Origin: Bacillus pseudomycoides DSM 12442
Lineage (GTDB): Bacteria; Bacillota; Bacilli; Bacillales; Bacillaceae_G
Direction of reading: 5' to 3'
Length of the DNA stretch: 64,000 bases
Assembly: GCF_000161455.1 (NCBI RefSeq)
Contig: NZ_CM000745.1
Location: 4,434,960-4,498,959, forward strand
The notes below the pieces were generated by a model. It was not told where the DNA came from. It worked only from the letters and a program-made list of their open reading frames with translations, and made no database searches. The first letter of the stretch is position 1, and each line of letters begins with the position of its first letter. This document shows positions 17,873 through 26,620 of the stretch, piece after piece. The position numbers were made by a program, and so were the translations under genes.

Positions 17873-17905
17873 AAAAAGTGCATTCAAAAAAAGAATGCAC
17901 TTTTT
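17873..17905 (-). terminator. Terminator of exopolysaccharide operon A
   Basis: AAAAAGTGCATTC pairs with GAATGCACTTTTT across a seven-A loop, six bases beyond the aminotransferase stop codon, with T-rich sequence following on the minus strand. Confidence 0.85.
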
Positions 17906-17910
17906 ATAAT

Positions 17911-19071
17911 TTATTTCGTTACAACTTGCTTTGCTAATACCTCTTTAACAGTAGCGATAACTCTTTCTTGATCTTCCACTGTCATACTTGAACCAGAAGG
18001 TAAACATAAACCTTGACTAAACAGCTTATCAGAAATACTATCTGTATCACCATGAGTATAATATTTAGAACCTGCGAAGACAGGCTGTCTATGAAGCGGC
18101 TTCCAAACTGGACGCGCTTCAATATTTTGTGCCGCTAAAGCTTCAATCACATCTAAATACGTAACACCTGTTACCTTTTCATCAATTAATAATGTAGATA
18201 ACCAACGATTTGGAACTGCATCTTCGAATTCTGGCATAAATGTAATTCCAGGTAATTCACCTAAAGCTGTTTTATAGCGAGTAAAAATATCACGACGTGC
18301 TTGCACACGATTATTTAATACTTCCAACTGCGCTCGTCCTACACCAGCCACAATATTACTCATACGATAATTATAACCAATATGACTATGTTCATAATGA
18401 ACTGCTGGATCACGTGCTTGTGTCGAAAGGAAGCGTGCTTTTTGAATCGCCACTTCATCATTAGAAACAAGCATGCCACCACCAGAAGTCGTGATAATCT
18501 TGTTACCATTGAAAGAGAAAATACCAAACTTACCAAATGAACCAGTTTGCTTCCCTTTATAAGTTGTTCCAAGTGATTCCGCAGAGTCTTCCACAACTAG
18601 TACACCATACTTATCACAAATATCCATAATTTCATCCATCTTTGCACTTTGTCCAAATAAATGAACAACAATTACTGCTTTCGGAAGTTTTCCTGAAGCT
18701 TTTGCATCTTCAAAAGCTTTCTCAAGTGCAACTGGAGACATGTTCCATGTATCAGGCTCTGAATCTATGAAAATTGGTTCGGCCCCTTGATACGCAATTG
18801 GATTTGCACTTGCTGCAAACGTTAATGAAGAACAAAATACAGTATCATCTCTATTAACACCTAACAGTTGAAGTGCTAAATGGATTGCTGCAGTACCTGC
18901 GCTAACAGCAGCGGCACTTTTCACTCCAATATACTCTGCAATTTGATGTTCAAATGCATCTACGTTAGGTCCTAGTGGCGCAATCCAGTTTTGCTCGAAT
19001 GCTTGATTTACATATTTTTGTTCATTTCCGCTCATGTGTGGTGGTGATAAAAAGATTCTTTTGTTTTCCAT
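17911..19071 (-). CDS. PLP-dependent UDP-4-keto-sugar aminotransferase, PglE-like (copy A)
   Basis: 386 aa, DegT/DnrJ/EryC1 family. PLP-site features include Lys191 in SFNGNKIITTSGGG, VVEDSAESLG, and SAGTAAIHLAL. The protein strongly resembles PglE, which aminates UDP-4-keto-6-deoxy-GlcNAc to give the 4-amino sugar on the way to UDP-N,N'-diacetylbacillosamine. The PglD-like, PglC-like and PglF-like genes are all in the same operon, which supports that role. It is the last gene of operon A. A close paralogue lies at 43626-44804, with long identical blocks such as WIAPLGPNVDAFE. Confidence 0.85.
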   Translation of the reverse strand: MENKRIFLSPPHMSGNEQKYVNQAFEQNWIAPLGPNVDAFEHQIAEYIGVKSAAAVSAGTAAIHLALQLLGVNRDDTVFCSSLTFAASANPIAYQGAEPIFIDSEPDTWNMSPVALEKAFEDAKASGKLPKAVIVVHLFGQSAKMDEIMDICDKYGVLVVEDSAESLGTTYKGKQTGSFGKFGIFSFNGNKIITTSGGGMLVSNDEVAIQKARFLSTQARDPAVHYEHSHIGYNYRMSNIVAGVGRAQLEVLNNRVQARRDIFTRYKTALGELPGITFMPEFEDAVPNRWLSTLLIDEKVTGVTYLDVIEALAAQNIEARPVWKPLHRQPVFAGSKYYTHGDTDSISDKLFSQGLCLPSGSSMTVEDQERVIATVKEVLAKQVVTK

Positions 19072-19102
19072 GCTTCCATTACACTCCTTATGGTAACGTA
19101 AC

Positions 19103-19726
19103 TTATTTTATAACTCTTGCGGGCGAACCTACTGCTGTACAAGAAGATGGTATATCATGAATGACTGTTGCTCCTGCACCAATTATACTCCATTGGCCAA
19201 TTTTTCGATTCGGGATAACAATTGCCCCTGCACCTATTTGTGTACCTTCATTAACAAAGACTGTTCCCGTTAACGTCGCATTTGGAGAAATATGTGCAAA
19301 ATCACCAATCTGATTATCATGTTCTATCACTGCTGCAGTATTAACAATAACATGCCTTCCAATTATAGTATCCGCATTAATAACTGCTTTAGGCATAATA
19401 ACAGTTCCAAACCCAATGGAAGCAGACTCACTCACTACAGCAGTTGGATGAATAATTGTCTCATAACTTCCATCCTTCAATTCTAACTGCTCAACTATCC
19501 TTTTTCGTACAGCATTATGTCCAATCGCAAGCACAATTTTAAATCCAATCTCTTCTATTATTTCTTTAATAGAAGAGATTGGTCCATAACATATGCCCTG
19601 GTCCTCACTTAAACATTCATATTTATCATCAAATATAGCAACAATCTCATAACCTGTATTTGCATGAATCATATCTATAATAACTTTCGCATGCCCACCT
19701 TGACCAATTAAAGCTATCTTTTTCAT
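19103..19726 (-). CDS. Sugar N-acetyltransferase, PglD/NeuD-like (copy A)
   Basis: 207 aa. An N-terminal Rossmann-like part (MKKIALIGQGGHAKVIIDMI) binds the nucleotide sugar. The C-terminal half is a left-handed beta helix of hexapeptide repeats, with the probable catalytic base His136 in AAVIEHDNQIGDFAHISPNA. PglD acetylates the 4-amino group made by PglE, using acetyl-CoA. Its start overlaps the end of the initiating transferase gene by four bases, and the aminotransferase follows 31 bases later. Confidence 0.85.
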   Translation of the reverse strand: MKKIALIGQGGHAKVIIDMIHANTGYEIVAIFDDKYECLSEDQGICYGPISSIKEIIEEIGFKIVLAIGHNAVRKRIVEQLELKDGSYETIIHPTAVVSESASIGFGTVIMPKAVINADTIIGRHVIVNTAAVIEHDNQIGDFAHISPNATLTGTVFVNEGTQIGAGAIVIPNRKIGQWSIIGAGATVIHDIPSSCTAVGSPARVIK

Positions 19727-20343
19727 TTCACCACTTCTTTATTTGAGTTTAATCCTGTAAATTTCTGCATCGTCACATGACCTTGTTGACCAACCCCTTC
19801 TGATTTAAAAACCTTTTCAACTGTTAAAAATAAAATCTTTATATCTAACCAAAGGGACTGATTATCCACATACCAAACATCTAATTTAAATTTATCTTCC
19901 CAAGAAATTGCATTTCGTCCATTTACTTGCGCCCATCCAGTAATACCAGGGTGCACTTCATGACGTCTAGCTTGTTGGGAGGTATACAGTGGGAGATATT
20001 CCATTAATAATGGACGAGGTCCTACTAAACTAGTATATCCTTTTATTACATTAATAAGTTGTAGTAATTCATCTAGACTTAACTTTCTAAGTAATTTACC
20101 AAATGATGTTAAACGAACATTATCTGGTAAGAAATTACCCTCTTCATCTTTTGCATCTGTCATTGGATGAAACTTGTATACATAGAAGGGTTTTCCATGT
20201 AAGCCTGGACGTTGTTGTTTGAAAATAATAGGACTACCTAGTTTGAACCTTACAAGAAGGGCGACAATTAAAATTATAAAAGACAACAACATCAGAGTTA
20301 AAACTGCTGTAAGAGCATCAAAAGCCCTTTTCATAATATCCAT
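19723..20343 (-). CDS. Initiating phosphoglycosyl transferase, PglC-like (copy A, degenerate motifs)
   Basis: ATG 20343 follows AAAGGCGTGTG; ATG 20334 (MKRAFDAL) is the homologous start. The product is about 206 aa with one N-terminal membrane segment. PglC-type enzymes place a phospho-sugar on undecaprenyl phosphate. The Asp-Glu dyad is kept in LSLDELLQL, and PGITGWAQVNGRNAISWE is intact. Compared with copy B (45455-46051) several conserved positions differ: YKFRSM is YKFHPM, DELPQL is DELLQL, KGDLSLVG is KGYTSLVG, and VRPGITG is VHPGITG. Activity may be reduced or lost. Confidence 0.8.
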   Translation of the reverse strand: MDIMKRAFDALTAVLTLMLLSFIILIVALLVRFKLGSPIIFKQQRPGLHGKPFYVYKFHPMTDAKDEEGNFLPDNVRLTSFGKLLRKLSLDELLQLINVIKGYTSLVGPRPLLMEYLPLYTSQQARRHEVHPGITGWAQVNGRNAISWEDKFKLDVWYVDNQSLWLDIKILFLTVEKVFKSEGVGQQGHVTMQKFTGLNSNKEVVK

Positions 20344-20352
20344 CACACGCCT

Positions 20353-21648
20353 TTAATTATTTACTAATTGCTTCTTGACACTTTCTAAACCTTTAATTTC
20401 ATATAAATTATTAAAATTAATATAAATTATTTCTGAGTTTTTACATTTCACACAATTACGTGTATCCAGGATAACAGTTTTTTTTGCATGTTCTAAAATA
20501 CTGGTCTCATTTAGATGCTTAAATTCATTATGATCTGTTAAAACAAGTACACAATCTGCATCTATAATCGCTTCTTCAAAGTCATATAGATTAAATACTA
20601 CTTGTTGTTGATGGACATGTGGATCATGTACCGCTACTTCATATCCTTTAGCTGTTAATAAATCTACAATTGTCATCGCAGGACTTTCTCGAACATCATC
20701 AATATTTCCTTTATAAGTAATGCCTAGAACAGCAACCTTCCCATTACTTGGAACTATTTTTTCTATTTGATCTGTAATAAATATCGGCATAGAATTGTTT
20801 ATTTCTCTAGAATTTGAGATTAGTACGGATTGTTCTGGTGCCTTTTCGATGATGAAATAAGGATCGACTGCTAAACAATGGCCTCCAACACCTGGTCCTG
20901 GTAGGTGTAGATTCACACGCGGATGATGATTAGCTAAACGAATTACATCTAATGCATCAACATTTAACTCTTGAGAAATTTTGACCAATTCATTTGCAAG
21001 TGCAATATTAACATCACGATATGTATTCTCCATTAACTTAGACATTTCAGCTGTAACAGCAGTAGTCTCTAATATCTGTCCTGTAACGAAGCTACGATAT
21101 AGCTCTGCAGCCTTGCTAGTAGAAATATCATTGATTCCCCCAACAATTCGTGTATTTTCAACTAACTCAATTAATATACGTCCTGGTAACACTCGTTCTG
21201 GACAATGGGCTAGATAAATATCTTCTCCTACAATCCATCCATGTTCTTTGAAAATTGGCGCCACTACATCATTAATTGTTCTCGGAGGAATTGTAGATTC
21301 AACAATAACTACATTTCCTGGTTTTACAAAGGGTACAATAGATTTTGTCGCCCCAATTACATAATCTAAGTTTGCAGTATGATCTGCATTATGCGGTGTT
21401 GGTACCGCAATGATATATGCATCTGCATGAGTTGGTTGAAGACTAGCTTTTAATCTTCCCTTCCCAACCATTTCTTTAACTAATTCTCCCAAACCAACTT
21501 CCTCAATGTGGATTTCCCCTTGATTAATCATTTCTATCGCAATTGGATTTACATCTACACCTGTTACAGTATAACCAGCTTTTGCAAACATTGCTGATGT
21601 GGGTAATCCAATATAGCCTAGTCCTACTACGCATAAATTTTTACTCAT
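20353..21648 (-). CDS. wecC: UDP-N-acetyl-D-mannosaminuronate dehydrogenase, WecC family
   Basis: 431 aa of the UDP-sugar dehydrogenase fold: NAD-binding VVGLGYIGLPTSAMFAKAGY (residues 7-26), central VESTIPPRT, LAHCPERVLPG, and catalytic Cys258 in GPGVGGHCLAVDPYF, with a C-terminal UDP-binding part (LGITYKGNIDDVRESPA). It oxidises UDP-ManNAc (or UDP-GlcNAc-type sugars) to the uronic acid, giving an acidic residue for the polymer. The usual partner, the 2-epimerase WecB, is not in the window and must be elsewhere if the substrate is UDP-ManNAc. Confidence 0.85.
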   Translation of the reverse strand: MSKNLCVVGLGYIGLPTSAMFAKAGYTVTGVDVNPIAIEMINQGEIHIEEVGLGELVKEMVGKGRLKASLQPTHADAYIIAVPTPHNADHTANLDYVIGATKSIVPFVKPGNVVIVESTIPPRTINDVVAPIFKEHGWIVGEDIYLAHCPERVLPGRILIELVENTRIVGGINDISTSKAAELYRSFVTGQILETTAVTAEMSKLMENTYRDVNIALANELVKISQELNVDALDVIRLANHHPRVNLHLPGPGVGGHCLAVDPYFIIEKAPEQSVLISNSREINNSMPIFITDQIEKIVPSNGKVAVLGITYKGNIDDVRESPAMTIVDLLTAKGYEVAVHDPHVHQQQVVFNLYDFEEAIIDADCVLVLTDHNEFKHLNETSILEHAKKTVILDTRNCVKCKNSEIIYINFNNLYEIKGLESVKKQLVNN

Positions 21649-21660
21649 TGCTATTTCCTC

Positions 21661-22890
21661 CTATTTGATTATACTTTCAATTTCTTGAATGTATTTATGT
21701 GCTAAAGCTTTTCGACTAAATTTCCTTTGCACGTATTTATAACCTTTAAGACCCATTTCATCTAATCGTTCTCTATTATGATAGAATTCTAATATTTTCT
21801 CTTTAAACTGGATAATATCTTCAGGATCAACATAAACTCCACATCCACTTTCCTCTACTAATTCTCTAGCAGCTCCATCAATTCCAAGTAAAATCGGTTT
21901 TGCACATGACATATAATCAAACACTTTATTAGGATATACTGTTTTAAATGTATCTACCTTTTTCAAAACTGCAGTACAAATATCTGAAGCATTACAAAAA
22001 TCAGGAATAACTGCCTTTGGTTGCGAGTCAATAAATATAACATTTTGTATCCTTTCACTCTTAACTCTTTTTTTCAGTCGTGCTTTTTCCATCCCATCTC
22101 CAACTAATAGAAAAGCTATATCTTCATATTCTTCGCATGCCTTCGCAAGATTTAAAAGACTATCTAAATTATTCGCTAGCCCATGTGCCCCCATATAAGT
22201 AACGACAAACTTATTTTGCAAACTGTATTTTTCACGAACCCAGTTATCTTTTTCACCTGGTTCGAAAATATCTAAATCTGCCCCATTTGGGATAAAAGTT
22301 ATTTTATCTGGAGAAATATGTTTCTTCTCAATTAATACATTACGAAACGCAGGAGTTAAAACATTGATTTTATTCGCAAACTTATAAGACATTTTTTCAA
22401 CAAAAAAAGCCATTTTTATTAATGGCTTACTCTTTAAAACCCCAGTATCAATAGCCGATTCTGGCCATAAATCTCGAACTTCAAATATCATCGGTATTCT
22501 TTTAAACCATTTTGTAAAAATACCAGTAACCCCAACAAATAACGGCGGAGAAGTTACAATTACAATATCATGACTTTTCACCCTGAAAAGAATAGCTGTT
22601 AATGAAGAAACTGTAAACGAAAAGTACCCCCATAGCCTTCCAAAAAATGACTTATTATAAGCTTCAGATACATATGTTCTTAGTACTTTTACATTCGGGG
22701 AATACTCCTCTGCTACAATCCATTTTCCTTTATACTTCTCTTCTTTTTTACCCGTAGTGTAATGTACAGTCCCAGCCACAATTGTAATCTCATGTCCTTG
22801 CTCTTCCCAATACTTAACAAATTGATTAAATCTAGAACCACCTGGGTCATCTTTTCCTAAAAAATACTGATGAAGTAATAAAACCCTCAT
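21661..22890 (-). CDS. Glycosyltransferase family 4, WbuB-like
   Basis: 409 aa GT-B enzyme. The N-terminal half starts MRVLLLHQYFLGKDDPGGSR and contains VRDLWPESAIDTG, as in WbuB-type fucosamine or ManNAc(A) transferases. The C-terminal half carries FIPNGADLDIFEPG, VVTYMGAHG, FLLVGDGMEK and the nucleotide-binding region KVFDYMSCAKPILLGIDG. It probably adds the second or third sugar of the repeat unit at the inner face of the membrane. It sits 12 bases upstream of wecC in the same operon. Confidence 0.8.
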   Translation of the reverse strand: MRVLLLHQYFLGKDDPGGSRFNQFVKYWEEQGHEITIVAGTVHYTTGKKEEKYKGKWIVAEEYSPNVKVLRTYVSEAYNKSFFGRLWGYFSFTVSSLTAILFRVKSHDIVIVTSPPLFVGVTGIFTKWFKRIPMIFEVRDLWPESAIDTGVLKSKPLIKMAFFVEKMSYKFANKINVLTPAFRNVLIEKKHISPDKITFIPNGADLDIFEPGEKDNWVREKYSLQNKFVVTYMGAHGLANNLDSLLNLAKACEEYEDIAFLLVGDGMEKARLKKRVKSERIQNVIFIDSQPKAVIPDFCNASDICTAVLKKVDTFKTVYPNKVFDYMSCAKPILLGIDGAARELVEESGCGVYVDPEDIIQFKEKILEFYHNRERLDEMGLKGYKYVQRKFSRKALAHKYIQEIESIIK

Positions 22891-22906
22891 AATTTTTATG
22901 CTCCTA

Positions 22907-24022
22907 CTAATTTATTTTTTTATAATACTCTATAAGTTTTTCTGATTCTCTTTCCCAATTAAATTTTTCATAAATATATTTCTTTCCATTATTAGATAAA
23001 TAACTTTTCAAATCTTCATCCGAACCAATCTTCAATATCAGATCTGCAATCTTGTTTATATTTTGTGGATCTACAAAATATCCCGCATTACTACACCCTA
23101 TTTTCTTTTCCCATTTCGGGAAGTCACTTGCAATAAATGGGATACCTAAAGTCATATACTCGAAAATCTTATTGGGGCTTGTCTCAGCATGATCAACAAC
23201 ATCTAATATTGTACATAAACCTATATCTGATTTTATTACATATGAAAAAGCTTTCTCTTGAGGAAGCTTTCCTAAATAGTCTACATATTTCCAACCATTC
23301 AATTTCTGAAGCTCATTTATTTCTTTTGAATCTGGACCAATTAGCCATAATCTGCAACTATAAGTCTTATTTATTTCTTCTAAAGCTTGTACTATCTGTC
23401 TCAAACCCCGTTGCTCACTGATTCCACCAACGTAAACCACCCTTATATAGTTACTCTTTGAGATTAGCTTACTTAATTCATAAGCCCTCGTTATTAGTTC
23501 ACCCTGATGAATTGGCGCATTCTCAATTAACAATGCATTTTTATATTTGGCAAGTAAACCTTCTTGTGTAACAATAAATCCATCAAAACACCTTGATGCC
23601 ATTAACTCTAAACCTGTAACTACTTTAGCAATAAGTTTCCTATAAGAATAGGGAATCCATTCCCGAATTAATATTCTTTTTGAAAAATCTTCGTGAGTAT
23701 CATAAATAACTTTTTTATTAAACATTTTCAACAAAAATCCTAATAATATCGTGTCAGGATTATGCAAATGAACTATTTTAGACCTTGTCTTAAGTATTTT
23801 ACAAAGTAATTTAGGTTGCAAGATAATTCTACTTAAAAAGTTTTTTGATTTTGGAATTGCGAAGATTTGTATATTACCTATTTTCTCATCATAATCTTTT
23901 CTAGCAAGCAAACTAACCTCATAACCACTATTTTCTATAGTCTTTGCTTGTTTTTGGTATACCCTTATATCCTTATAATCGTGTATAGGAGAAACTATAC
24001 ATACCTTCTTAGCTTGATTCAT
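22907..24022 (-). CDS. Glycosyltransferase family 4
   Basis: ATG 24022 is preferred over ATG 24028 because GGAGGAGA then lies at normal distance. The product is about 371 aa. GT-B features: VCIVSPIHDYKDIRVYQKQ at the N-terminus, VVYVGGISEQRGL, LIGPDSKEI, and the donor-site region SPNKIFEYMTLGIPFIASDF. It starts 20 bases after the preceding GT gene. Codon use is more AT-rich than in wecC or the dehydratase gene, as expected for the strain-variable centre of such loci. Donor and acceptor sugars cannot be told from sequence. Confidence 0.78.
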   Translation of the reverse strand: MNQAKKVCIVSPIHDYKDIRVYQKQAKTIENSGYEVSLLARKDYDEKIGNIQIFAIPKSKNFLSRIILQPKLLCKILKTRSKIVHLHNPDTILLGFLLKMFNKKVIYDTHEDFSKRILIREWIPYSYRKLIAKVVTGLELMASRCFDGFIVTQEGLLAKYKNALLIENAPIHQGELITRAYELSKLISKSNYIRVVYVGGISEQRGLRQIVQALEEINKTYSCRLWLIGPDSKEINELQKLNGWKYVDYLGKLPQEKAFSYVIKSDIGLCTILDVVDHAETSPNKIFEYMTLGIPFIASDFPKWEKKIGCSNAGYFVDPQNINKIADLILKIGSDEDLKSYLSNNGKKYIYEKFNWERESEKLIEYYKKIN

Positions 24023-24041
24023 ATGCATTCTCCTCCATTAT

Positions 24042-25310
24042 TTAATCTGAAATCTTAGAAAACAAATCTTTAGCTACATTTTCCCATTTATACTTAGGAA
24101 TGATTTCATACCAATATTCTTTTTTATCTTTATTTTTAACGAACTCTTTTATCATTTCTTTAATTTCTTGCGCATTATTATAAATAATGGGTCCCTTATC
24201 GACGTCCTTCATTAATTTACCAACTGGATCTTGATTATTAGCCAATATGGTTAAAATAGGTGATTTAACTCCGAAATACTCGTAGACTTTTCCAGGGATC
24301 TGACAACCATATTTATTGCCCCACAATAATAATCCATCACTATTATGCATATAATCTTGCGCCTCTTCATAAGGAACCCGTGATAGAAGAGATACACATT
24401 TTATATCTTTTAATTCTTTTTTAATCTTTAAATTATCAACTCCTCCTACCAAAACTATATTAATTTGATCAAAAATATCCTTCTCTTCCTCTTCTAAGGC
24501 TTTCAATGCTTCAATTAAAGGCCTAGTATCTCTCAACTCAGTATATATTTCACCAGTATGCACTAAATTAATTTTATCCTTTTTTAATAAACCTATGAAT
24601 TTCTTTGAGTTTTCTCGTGAATATTCTTCAAATCCCCTATAAACAATAGCAGTTCTACTTTTAGGTATACTATAGCTACTTATATATAAATCCCTTGTTT
24701 CCTCAGTAGTAAATAGAAATTTATCACTCTTTTTAACAACATTACGTTCCAACCACTTTTCAACATTACGTTTTAATAAACTTTCTCTGGATCTATAATA
24801 TTCAAATGTCCAAGGATCACTCCAATATGTTATCCATTTCACCTCTGGGTTATTTTTTTTTAATTTCAAGCCAGCTAAATGACAAGAAGGGGTTTCATGC
24901 GTTGAAATAATGATATCTACTTTATTTTTTTTTATTAGTTTATCTCCTATCTTGACGGCATTGTTTTTCCATTCAATATAAGAATCTGGAATAGCTAAAT
25001 TCCTTTTTATAGATGATTTTAAAATGTTTTTTTTGCTAGCCTTCGCAGGAGAATCATTACCAATCTGCCTACTCTTCTTAGGATAAATTCTTTTATATAT
25101 TGATCCCATATCTACTCTAATTACTTTAATGTTTGTATTTATTTTATATAAAAGCTCTTCATCATAATTTATAAAATCTTTAGGATAATCTGGTGTGAGT
25201 ACCATCACTTCATTCCCCATCACCTGCAAATGATTAACATAATTTAATATTCTAATACTCGCAGAATTGTTTATAGGCGGAAAGTGATTTGCTATAAATA
25301 AAATCTTCAT
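24042..25310 (-). CDS. Glycosyltransferase family 4-like
   Basis: 422 aa. The N-terminus MKILFIANHFPPINNSASIR is typical of GT4 enzymes that start with a glycine-poor loop. Later parts show IISTHETPSCHLAGL, YWSDPWTFEY, LVHTGEIYTELR and KVYEYFGVKSPILTI, where the last is the donor-binding region. It is lysine-rich and AT-rich in codon use. It is part of the operon A variable centre. Its role in the repeat unit is unknown. Confidence 0.72.
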   Translation of the reverse strand: MKILFIANHFPPINNSASIRILNYVNHLQVMGNEVMVLTPDYPKDFINYDEELLYKINTNIKVIRVDMGSIYKRIYPKKSRQIGNDSPAKASKKNILKSSIKRNLAIPDSYIEWKNNAVKIGDKLIKKNKVDIIISTHETPSCHLAGLKLKKNNPEVKWITYWSDPWTFEYYRSRESLLKRNVEKWLERNVVKKSDKFLFTTEETRDLYISSYSIPKSRTAIVYRGFEEYSRENSKKFIGLLKKDKINLVHTGEIYTELRDTRPLIEALKALEEEEKDIFDQINIVLVGGVDNLKIKKELKDIKCVSLLSRVPYEEAQDYMHNSDGLLLWGNKYGCQIPGKVYEYFGVKSPILTILANNQDPVGKLMKDVDKGPIIYNNAQEIKEMIKEFVKNKDKKEYWYEIIPKYKWENVAKDLFSKISD

Positions 25311-25331
25311 GTCCCTTTAGCCCCTTAAATA

Positions 25332-26606
25332 TCAATAAAATTTCAAAATACTGTACATTGTTATACCAATTAAAATCATAAAATAAACTATCGCCAATGG
25401 CATTTTCTTATGTTTAAAATATAAATTTGCATTCTGATACCCATAAAAAGCTAACAAAATCATAAATGGATAGAATAAACATATATGTCTAATTGTAAAA
25501 GATAACATGCTTACAGAAATATAAACTACAATAAAGCTAAACATAATTGTTGCTACATTACTATTTGAAAAAGACTTCCTAATTCCAATTAATACATAAG
25601 GCATCAAAAATAATTGCACAATAGTACCTATACTTAAAAAATTCCGCTCCAATTCAGATGAAAAAATAGGAAAAGGAGTAATAGATAAATATACAACTCT
25701 TAGAAAAAAACCCACATATAAAGGAGCATTAAAAACGTATTGAGCTAAACCATCAGTTCTCTCCGTTCTATAATCAGCATAAATTTCATAGTAATTAAAT
25801 ATTGTATTAACTAAAGAAGTATTAAAAATGAGTATAAATAACAAAACAATTATAGAAATACTCATTATATTTTTTAGTTTTAATGGTTTATTTTTCGAAT
25901 TACGGTATGCTGCCCACATTGTAAATATTATCTGAATCACTAAAAAGTAAGCCGACATATAACGAATTTCATAAAGTATTACAAATAATATAAACATTCC
26001 ACAAATAGCCATAGATTTTTCCCATAAATTAAATTTATAAAAACCTAATGCAAGGTATATTACAAGTACCATTATGAAAGTAACTACAATATCTCTAAAA
26101 ACATGCGCAGCATTAAAACTCATTATGGGTGAGCACCCTACTATTACTGCTGCTAGAAAAGCAAACCTTTGTTTCAACCCCATATAATTCATACTTATTT
26201 TATATACAAATACAGAAATAAAAGCCAGCAATAAACCATTAAAAAAACGAGGAACTAATGTATGGTATCCATCAAAAAAAGATGCAATTCGAAAGAATAT
26301 ACTTACCAAGTATGTGTATCCTAACGAGTTAGACATCCAAAAAATTTCTTTAAGACTAGAATAATCAAAAATACCTAAACTTTCATACGCATATGCTGCT
26401 TGTTGTTCGTAAACTAAATCATCACTTCCACCAATATAATAAGGTACTCCATATCTATCTATATATATGTAGTACATTAAAATACTTATTAAGACATTAA
26501 AAATAAAGATAATATGAAATAACTTAACCTCTTTACGTCCTAATCTTAAGGTTAAGATTGTGCCTATAAGATAAAAAAATACTAAAAAAACTAATGTTGT
26601 AAGCAT
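25332..26606 (-). CDS. Polytopic membrane protein, candidate Wzy polymerase
   Basis: 424 aa with about ten to twelve hydrophobic segments and a loop after the second or third (YIGGSDDLVYEQQAAYAYESLG) followed by SNSLGYTYLVSIFF. Later it has FRDIVVTFIMVL and YEIRYMSAYFLVI. It lacks sequence motifs I can name with certainty, as is normal for Wzy. Its position beside the Wzx flippase and GT genes makes a polysaccharide polymerase the best guess. A GT-C or GT39-like glycosyltransferase is the alternative. Confidence 0.65.
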   Translation of the reverse strand: MLTTLVFLVFFYLIGTILTLRLGRKEVKLFHIIFIFNVLISILMYYIYIDRYGVPYYIGGSDDLVYEQQAAYAYESLGIFDYSSLKEIFWMSNSLGYTYLVSIFFRIASFFDGYHTLVPRFFNGLLLAFISVFVYKISMNYMGLKQRFAFLAAVIVGCSPIMSFNAAHVFRDIVVTFIMVLVIYLALGFYKFNLWEKSMAICGMFILFVILYEIRYMSAYFLVIQIIFTMWAAYRNSKNKPLKLKNIMSISIIVLLFILIFNTSLVNTIFNYYEIYADYRTERTDGLAQYVFNAPLYVGFFLRVVYLSITPFPIFSSELERNFLSIGTIVQLFLMPYVLIGIRKSFSNSNVATIMFSFIVVYISVSMLSFTIRHICLFYPFMILLAFYGYQNANLYFKHKKMPLAIVYFMILIGITMYSILKFY

Positions 26607-26620
26607 GTATAATTTACCTC

